Shown in pieces: positions 1 to 9,000 of a stretch of 15,521 bases of DNA. Under the pieces are notes generated by a model that did no database searches, had not been told where the DNA came from, and saw only the letters and a list, made by a program, of their open reading frames with translations. The position numbers and the translations under genes were made by a program. Every line of letters begins with the position of its first letter. Position 1 is the stretch's first letter. The DNA is from Spirochaetales bacterium (GTDB lineage Bacteria > Spirochaetota > Spirochaetia > JABEVK01). The stretch spans positions 1 through 15,521 of the forward strand of contig JABEVL010000266.1 in the NCBI GenBank assembly GCA_013043995.1, given 5' to 3'.

Positions 1-2
1 CC

Positions 3-3000
3 CCACTTTCAGCGGTTGACCAAGAAACCCAGCTGCGTCAAGACGCTCAGAAAACCTGGGACGCCTACGCCTGCGAAGCTGAACGCTGCACCGACACGAA
101 CCGCTGGAAACGTTTAATGGAAACCGGCGTCGAGGCCGCAGTTAGGACCTGGGAAACCGAGGCGATTCAGCTGGCTCATGAGGGGTGGAGCCCCACCGAG
201 ACCTCGGGCCAAATCCGACAGGATCTTGAACAACAGGTGGATTTGGCCTACGGGAAAAAACTGGCCGAGGATTGGTCAATTGAAAAACGCGGTCAGTACC
301 TGGACCATGCCACCGTATTATTAAACCCTCATCTGAAGGCCTTGCTTTTTCAAACCGATGCTTTGGGCCAGGTTCTGTGCGATGCCAACGGTAACCCAAT
401 TAAGAACACCTCAGCCTCTCATGAAGACTTTCAGACTGCGCTTGAGTCGCTTCATGCCCGGGCCTTGGAGGGGTGGAGCCAAGGTGACTTGGCCCGTACT
501 GCCGAACTGGCTGCACTTTCGCCCCAGGCCCTCCAGGCCTTTCGCACCGAAAAACAGTCCCGCCTGGCGGCCTTTCAACAGGAGTGGGCAGCGATGGCCG
601 ACCGCGAACAGGCGAGATTTATGAACCTGAAGAACTCCGATCAGGCCTCGCTCCGCGCCAAAAGCGAAGGGCTGGCCGCAGACTCTTTGACTGCTCAGCT
701 CGTCGCACAAGTCAGCGCTGGAACGGTCCGGGGAATGGAAAATCTGCACTCGGGATTGCAAGCCGTCACAGGGGCCAAACCCCAGGATATCGACAATCTG
801 GCAAAAAATTGGCAGGCCGACTTTCAGAAGCAGATCAATGAAGGACTTACGCAGTGGCACCAGGCTGAGCAAACCTTGCTGCAAAGTCGTATGGACTGGG
901 AGAATCGCTCCGATCAGGACATGAAAAATGGCCAGACAGCCTGGCAGAACGCTTACATCAAATTGGAGCAGAGCCGTCAAGACTGGGAAGGTCAGATGCA
1001 GTCGTTGATTTCGCAGGCGGGCCAACAATGGGATAGCAAACAAAGCCAGCTCCAGACAGCCATCACAGAAGCTCAAGCGCAATGGCAAGAGGCGTTGCGG
1101 GACAGAAAGGATCTGCTTTCGGATCAGATTGGAGCCGAGGTTGACCTTGTGAGTCAGGATGCTCAACTGATTAAAACTGCCAAACAAGCCGCCAATTCCT
1201 GGTTGAGCAGTTCATTCTGGCGGACAGAGGGAGCCCCTGTCCAGCTGGGCTCAAGTCAGATGTGGAATCTGGTAGGGGAGAAATTCGAAGATTTGCTGAG
1301 ATCCAAGTGGGAGTTTTCTTCCAGAGAAGCGGAGTCTCAGTGGAACGCCAGTCGAAGCCGCCTTGCTCAGATTGAGACGTCACTCAAAATTTATGCCAAC
1401 CTTTCCCAGGATAACCTTAATAAAACCGCGGTTTTTGAAACCTATCAGGATCCTGCCAATTTCACTTCCTACGTTTTCAACACCTGGGAACTGCCCGTGT
1501 TCAACGGCGGATACAGCGGGCCGCCTGCCTTGAGAATCGATGATTCCAAAAGTATCGGGGCGCTGGTGAGACGTCGATATGCCTTGACCGAAGCCCTCTC
1601 CGACCCCGAGTCCTTTCACCCTGAACTCCCAAGCAGTCAGAGCGGGTATGAGACGGGGGTGACCCTCGGCGGAAGGACTTATTCGCATCCTACACCTGAT
1701 GAAATCAAGCAACTGAGTGCCCTTTACAAAGAAGAGCTTTTAACACAGTACCGCAAGGAACTTCCGACGTTGAATCAGAAGTTGATTGTTTACGACCAAT
1801 ACGCCGAGAAGCTTCTTCGGGAACAAGCTGAAAATCACACCAAGATTTCTGAGCTCTACCAGTCTCTTTTGGTCAACCTGGCCGGAAGTTCGATGGCCCA
1901 GGCCGTTATTCATGAACTGTTAGTTCCCATGATGACAAGCTTAATGGATAGCGGAAGCCGTGATCCTATCGGGGAAGCTCTGGGCCAACTCAGCAAAACT
2001 GAAACTTTTGACCGCAGGAGCATAGATCTCTCCGCACTGCTGGAAAGTTCCGGTTTGAACGTTGAGCTCAAATCCGCGCTCAGCGTTGTCGGGCAAGAGA
2101 ACTTGACGGCGATTTTACAAATGGCAAAAAAGTCGGCGCTTGAAGATGAACTCAAGAAATTTTCAGGAGAATTTCTGTTGGACCAAGGGGCGGGTGAGCT
2201 CTCTTACTGGTCGGTCATACAAAAGAACTACCAGGCAAGTTTGGAAGAACACGAACAGTTGCTGGTTAACACCTACGGTGTCACGCTCGACGATGGTTCA
2301 AGCAGCACCTTCACCGGCGACCTGAGTCGCGAAGTTATGAAAGCCGAGACCGTAAAGTCTTACTGGGACAAGCAACTGGAAATAGCGAAGGCGGTTAGAG
2401 ACTATGCCATCAATCCCACTTCCACAAGGGAAACGGATGCTTCGACACAGCAAAAACTGAACGACGCTTACAACCTATACGACGCCAAAAAAACGGCCTA
2501 CGACCAGGCCGTCATCCGCTTGCAGAAGACTCAAAACTCTCTTGACATGCATCTCGGTCTCCTGGGTCAGAAGCGATTGGAGCTTTCCAAGCTCAGTCAG
2601 GACGTTCAAACAGCCCAGGCTTCCTACCAGGCGTTGATTGACCAAGTTACTGCAAAAAACGGCAACTTCTTTATTCGGCAATTTCAATCAACGTTGAATC
2701 AGCTGGAAATCCAGCGGGGAATTTCTGTCGCGGGTTCTCCGACAAGTCCCATTGAACCGGCGGAATTGGACTACCAGGCGGCTTGGAACACCTTCCTTGT
2801 CCAAGATGCCCAGGCACGGTCGGCGGCCAGGCTCGCTCTCCTGGTCGATGGAAAACCTGCAGAACTTCCTGAGCCCAAGTATGATTCGCTCGATCAGCTG
2901 AAGAAAAATCGTGACTCAAGTTTACAGGTTGACGATGCCTTGAATTGGGGCGAGGGCACCCAGCCCGAACAGGAAATGATAAAACTGGGCATTGCTCAAG

Positions 3001-6000
3001 ATCATCCGGAATACGCCCGGGGCTTGCAGATCTACGAAACTTGGCACACAGCAACTGGTCCTCAGGAAAAATCCATTGCTCTATCCCGACTGGAGCTTTG
3101 GATCAAGCAGAAACAAAATCAAACCCGAGCTGCGTATGAAAATCGGGTTGAACAGATTCATCTTTTGACAGGAACAGACCTGGTGACCTGGTACGCCCAG
3201 GTTTCACATCAAGATACAACGGGTTGGAATGGGGCACGGGTTGCAGAAGATTTGCAGTCCAAAGCCTTTAACTCTGAATGGTTTTTGCGGCAGCAAATGG
3301 CGCAGCGGGAAGTCTCTGTTTGGAGTGAGGTCAAGAGACGTCTGGAGAGTTTTTCATCGTCACCGAGCCTGAACCTAGCCGCCTGGAGTGCAGAGAGTTT
3401 GGCGAGCAACTTGGCCCAAATCTGGATTGCACAGAACCTGGCTGACTCGGCGAACAACCGGGAAGTTTTGACAAAGCAGGCCGAGGGGTACTTGAATGCC
3501 GCGCGCGAACTGGAAGGCTGTTTTTTGAATCCGGGCGACTGGGCAAAGGTCCAGGAGTTTCAGAATCTCAATGAGTACGGGGCCCGGATTCTCAAAGAAG
3601 ATTCGGCCTTGGGAAAAGACTGGAATTTGTTGGAATTCGAGGACTTGAAACAAACGGCCTTGAACACCCGCAACCTGGCTCAAAATTGGAGTGAATGTTC
3701 GGCCTCGTGTCCGGCTCTCCTCGAAGCAAGCCGCACCCGGAGTCTGGAAGACTTAAACGAAACTTTGAGTAATTCAGGACTCTTGGATCGGCAACCTGAA
3801 GCCATCTTACAGGGTTTGCAAACAAAAGAAGACGCCGTGGACTGGGCATCCCGAATTCTCGCCCAAGCGTCCGGAAGCGGAACCGGCCTTCCTGAATATC
3901 TTCAGACGAGCCTGGACGACGAGTTGTGCGCGATTGTCAAAATGGCGGATTTGACTCTGGCATGGAAGGAGGGCGTCGCCTCAGATGGTAAGGCCTTAGC
4001 CCAGTCTCAAAAGGACCGAGCGATGATGGCGCTTCAAGATGCGCAAGGCCGGCTGATCGCTTCTAGCAACGCCCAAACCCAGCAAGCTTTCATAGGGCAA
4101 AGAACCTTGGTACACTTCTGGGACGTTGTTCTCAATCAAGAAAATCAAAGTGACGCCCAAGTTCAAAACTGGCGCACTTACGTAGCAAAAGCTTGGGTTG
4201 CAACCCCGGGGGAAGGATTGATCCCTGTAAACATCGTTCCTGTGGATGGAGCAGACTGGAGGACCTGGAACGACGAGGCTGGGAAAATTAAAGGGATAAA
4301 AAACAATCTAGAAAACTGGAAGATTGATACTTACAACGAGATCTTAAAAACAAGTAATAACCTGAAAGAAGCTCTGAACAGCACCTCAAAAGGTCTTCGG
4401 GAACTTTCAGCTGCAAATTGGAACAAGATCTGGACTGCCCTACCAGCAGAAGAGCTCTCCTCGGCAGATTTTCATCCATACGACGGTGGAAACTTGTGGG
4501 ATGAATTTTCATCGTCAGCAGCAGAGCAGAATCTCATGGATGCGAGACAAAAGGTCCAGAGTTTGAACGGACTAGAAATGTCCCTCGAGAAGACCCTGTG
4601 CAGCCTTGGCGAAAACTATGAGACGTACGTCTCCCTCCAAAATGGTTTCGATAAAAGCGCCGAGGTGAAGGCTCAAGGCAAAGTCACGACAGCTGAAGCC
4701 GCCCTCGCAGACGCCGTCAACCAATACAATAGTCAGTTGTCGGCCGTGCAAAGCGCCAACGATTCCCTGATATCCGAAAATACGAGCGTTACGACGGCCC
4801 TGCAAGAACTAGAAACAGCCAGGGCGCAGATTCAAAAAAACCAGGCCGTCCGCGATTACGCTGTCGGCACCAGCATGGCACTCCAAGACGCGAACAATCA
4901 GTATGCAACGGTTCTGTCCAAGGAACAAAGGGCCAAGGAAGTTGTCCAGATTCTCAAAAAACTTGAAAGCGACGGACAGCTTTTCGGCATTTTTCATAAC
5001 GACAGCTACAACTCTGCGTGGAACGATTGGACTGCGAAGGTTGGTCAAACCTGCGAGGTTTCCCGTGTGGAAGACTACCTGGAGCAAGCCCAATCAAACC
5101 AGCAAAAAGCTGTCAACGACCAGTGGACAAACCTTCAGGACTTGCAAGATTCATGGATAAAAGCTCCCCCGGGTCTCAGCAGCTTGAACGGTCCTGCCTT
5201 GTACTTGGAGTATCAGAACTCTCAATGGGCCATCGCCGAGAAACCAAGTTCAGAGGCAGAAACAACAGCAAGGGTAAAGGCCCTTCAAGCCTACTTTCAG
5301 GACAATCAAGGATCCGAAAGTCAGTTTGAAACCGACTTGGCACAAGCCTCGAATTGGCTTTTTTCCCAGGGGGAACGTGCAAAAGAGATCCTGCAACAGT
5401 GGGGTCTGGCTATGGCTTACCAAGCCGAGAAAATGCCCGGTGACAGTGGGCTGAACGGATGGGCAAACCCCGCCACCCTGCGTCCTTCCGCCACCAGACG
5501 TCTGGACGCCAACGCCATCCGCAATCTTGTTGATCTAACAAACATGCAAGCTCATTCGGCTTATGTCAGTGTCATGGGAACGACGGGGGAGGCCAAAGCC
5601 GCGTTTGAACTTTTTCAAGCCATGGCGTTTTTAGGAAGTATCCAAAACAGTGGAGATTCTAACGTTGCCACCGGCGTGTTCGGAGGTGCCTGGAACTCTC
5701 GTTTCTTGGAAAATGCTCGTGCCAAACTCAAGGGTGACGAAGTGTACCAGCTTTATTGTTACAACAGGAGAACTTTGTGGGATTTGGGGCAAAAAGACGC
5801 CGATTGGCGCGATTACAACATGGCCAAGGCCGGCCGTGAAGACACGGAGCAGGAAGAGAATTCCTGGAACAGGATCTTGGAGGGTGACGTTGCCAATTTT
5901 CTGACAAAAAGCGGAGCGTTCACTCAGAACTGGAAAATTTATCAAAACCTGAAATCAACCCAAGCTGAGTGGAACGGATGCGCGGTCGCTTCAAAAGATG

Positions 6001-9000
6001 CTCAGGGTAACGTTCTTCTCACCCATACCGCCAGTGTCGACAGCATCATCAGAGCCGTTGACAGCATCGTCACCCGTCAGGGTACGACTTGGCAAATTCT
6101 GATCGGCGCCGATAAGAACGCCGTCATCAAAAATTTGAAGGCACTGTGGACCCAGGCTGGAGCCGGGGGTTCCGCTGATAATCTTAGCGCCGTTAAGTCT
6201 CTGTTAAGCTCTGCATCGGATAACAGTTCTGAGGCCTCCTCACGCCTGAAAGCTGTGGGAACGATTCTTCAAACTACTCAAGGCGAATCCCTGGAACAAT
6301 CTGAAATTCAGGTTGCCGAATTCGTCCAAAGTGGAGAACCCGCGAACCTTCAGGCCCTTTACGTGCAGGCCCTCGGCGGAGGTTGGAACCAGATTGCTGC
6401 CGATCGTCAGCGTGTCGATTACCTGCTGAGTCAAGCTCAGGACGAAGACAGTGAACAAACCCGAAGCCTCTTGCTCCGGGACGCCGGAATCTGGATGCAG
6501 AATCTTTACAGCGACCGCATGAACAGTGCCCTGCAAGTTCAATCCGACACCTGGAACAGCGCGGTCCAAGACCTCGTTCGGCAACGCAGCGACTGGCAAA
6601 CTCAGATGAACGGCTTGCTGACCCAAGGCAGAAAAGAGTGGCAAGCCGCTGAAAAAAAATTTCAAGATGCACGCGGCGTTTGGTTTAACCAGTTCAGTCA
6701 GCAGTATCAAGTCAAGGATACTGTGTGGATCAGCGCCTATCAAAACCTTGAAACCGCCTGGGTCAACAAAGCAGGACAAACCGTGTCTCAGAAAGGTGGT
6801 GCCGAGATGATGGAGCAACTGGGCCTGGACCAGGGCGAAGCCATCCGGCTTTCGCAAGTTATCGCCATCGATCCCCTCAACAGTTTCTCGAACGCTCAAG
6901 ACACCATCCGGCGGCTGAGCGTCAGCCCGACCCTTGCTGAGATGCTGAAAGAACTTCAAGCCCGCGGAAAGACGCTCAACAGCCTTGGAGCTGAGATCGC
7001 CGGCAAACTTGGTTTAGGGGGGTTGGGCAACAGCTACGTGTCTGCTAAGATTTTTGCCGCGCAGACACAAGACACCGAACAAATCCAAAAGCACCTGGCC
7101 CGAGTCGCCTTGGAAGTTGCTCGGCAAAACCTGGAAAAGGCCAGTCAAACCTTTCAGAAGCAAGTCGGTCGAGCGAATCAAAATACAAGGTCAGGTATTT
7201 CCCAGACCTTGGCTAGTGCCGGGTATCAGCAACAAGGCGGTGTTTGGGACCGAACCGCTGTCATCGACTCAACCATCAACGGCGAAATCAGAGAACATCA
7301 GAAAGTTGACGACTACGTCGACTACACCATGCCTGCACTTGACGTCCAGTTTGATTTTTCAGGACTTGACCATGCTGGTGCCAGCTCCCTGGGAGCCCTG
7401 GCCGAAGTCAGCTCCGAACTAGCTCAACTGCAGAACGACCTGACGAACATCCTGGGTGACGGTAAGGAAAACAAAGGAGCCTTTGGCGTGTGGGTAGGCG
7501 AAGCACCCAGCCAGGATAGCTCAGGAAGCGGACAGATGGGCCACATCTTTGGTCAGTATCAAGCCAACATGACCACCGAAGCCCAAGGCCTAGCCGCCCT
7601 GGCAAAACCCGGCTACGACCAGAAACTTTGGGACGACAGGAACAGTTCTTTTAAAGCTCCCAACATCCAGAGTCTAAGCCAAATGGGGGTAAGCCTCCTA
7701 GCGACCCTGATCACGGCACCCTTAGGGGGAATCGGCGGAGCCCTGTTGGCCGCAGGGATCAACATCGCCAGCAGTGCGGCCTGGACCGGTGCCGAAATCG
7801 TCAACGGTGTTGAAAACGCTAGCGACGGGTGGGGGAGCTGGGCGAAGGGAGCCCTAACCTCGGTAGCGACGGCTGTGGTGGGGAGCGTGTTCGGTGGGGT
7901 CGTTAAAGCCCCGACAAACTTTATCCTGGGAGCCAACGTTGGCCAAAACTTTATGGACGCAGGACTGAACGGCCTTGTGAACACGGGGAATTCCTTAGGT
8001 GACCTGGCCCTTAAAACAGGCCTCTCTGGAGCCCATTCGGCGACGGACCAGCTGATCAGCTCCAGCGTGAACAGCCTGACGTTCAGCTCGAACGGGATCG
8101 GGTTTGACAGAAATCAGTTTCAAAACTCGTGGAGTAATTCCGCCGGCTACGCCGAGATCGCCTCGAGCATGGCGCAGACCTTTACGTCGGGGGCGATGAA
8201 CAACACAGGGCGGGGATTTTTAGGCGATAGTTGGAGCAACTACCAGAAACTCGGGAATTTTGGAGGAAGTCTAGTAGGGAGCGGGGTGAGTTACGCGATG
8301 TCGGGGAGTGCGATGTTGAACGTGGCCAACCTTGCTGATATAAGCGCGTTGTCCGACCTGCTAGGGTTCCATGGCTTAGATGCCTTAGGAAGCACAAGTG
8401 GGAGCGGGACTGGACTTTTAGAGATGCATTTAGGTGATAACGGGTTTGGAATGAAAATCGGGTCTGGGGGAGCTGACGTTAGCGGCTCTGCGCTCTACTC
8501 GGCAAGCCAAGGCCTTGGAGTGTGGGCCCAAAACGCCCAGATCGACGCGCAAGCACAAAAGCTGATGCAGGGGCCGAACGGAATCACACAAGACCTGAGC
8601 ACGGCCCTGCGAAGCATCGGGAGCGGTGTAGACGCCAAGAGCACTGAACTTTACAATTCCATCATGTCGGGCACAACCACGTTGAAAGATAACCCTGCAC
8701 TCAACGCGGCGGCGCAGACGATCATCGCAGGAGACGGGACTAAAACGATTCAACTGGGCCGGGGCAAGGCGGGAAAGGAAAACGGAGAATTTGATATGTC
8801 AGTTTTGTTGGCCCACGAAGCGATGCGTAACGGAGAGTGGGATGGGACGAGTGGGCAACAAAACGAGACAACGCAAGCCGTGTTGAACCACATACGCATG
8901 GCCCAGGATATCCTGGCTACCTACGGAGGCGGACTAAGTTCTAACCTGGCTGGAGAAGCTGAGTTGTTGGGGAACGCACAAAGTGTGATGAGCGATCAAA

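Noticed and set aside
180..480. 13-base direct repeat GAGGGGTGGAGCC at 180-192 and 468-480
   Set aside because: It encodes the same short EGWS motif in two helical units of the giant protein; similarity does not extend, so it is not a mobile or recombination repeat.
411..1187. Long minus-strand frame (258 codons) opposite the first Trp ladder
   Set aside because: It is a shadow of the giant gene. It and the minus-strand frame at 6240-6959 both lie opposite Trp ladders, where repeated CAG, CAA, TGG and GAC codons leave few stops on the other strand. Its translation has no domain-like features.
6240..6959. Long minus-strand frame (239 codons) opposite the second Trp ladder
   Set aside because: Same codon-composition effect as at 411-1187; the plus-strand frame is clearly the coding one.
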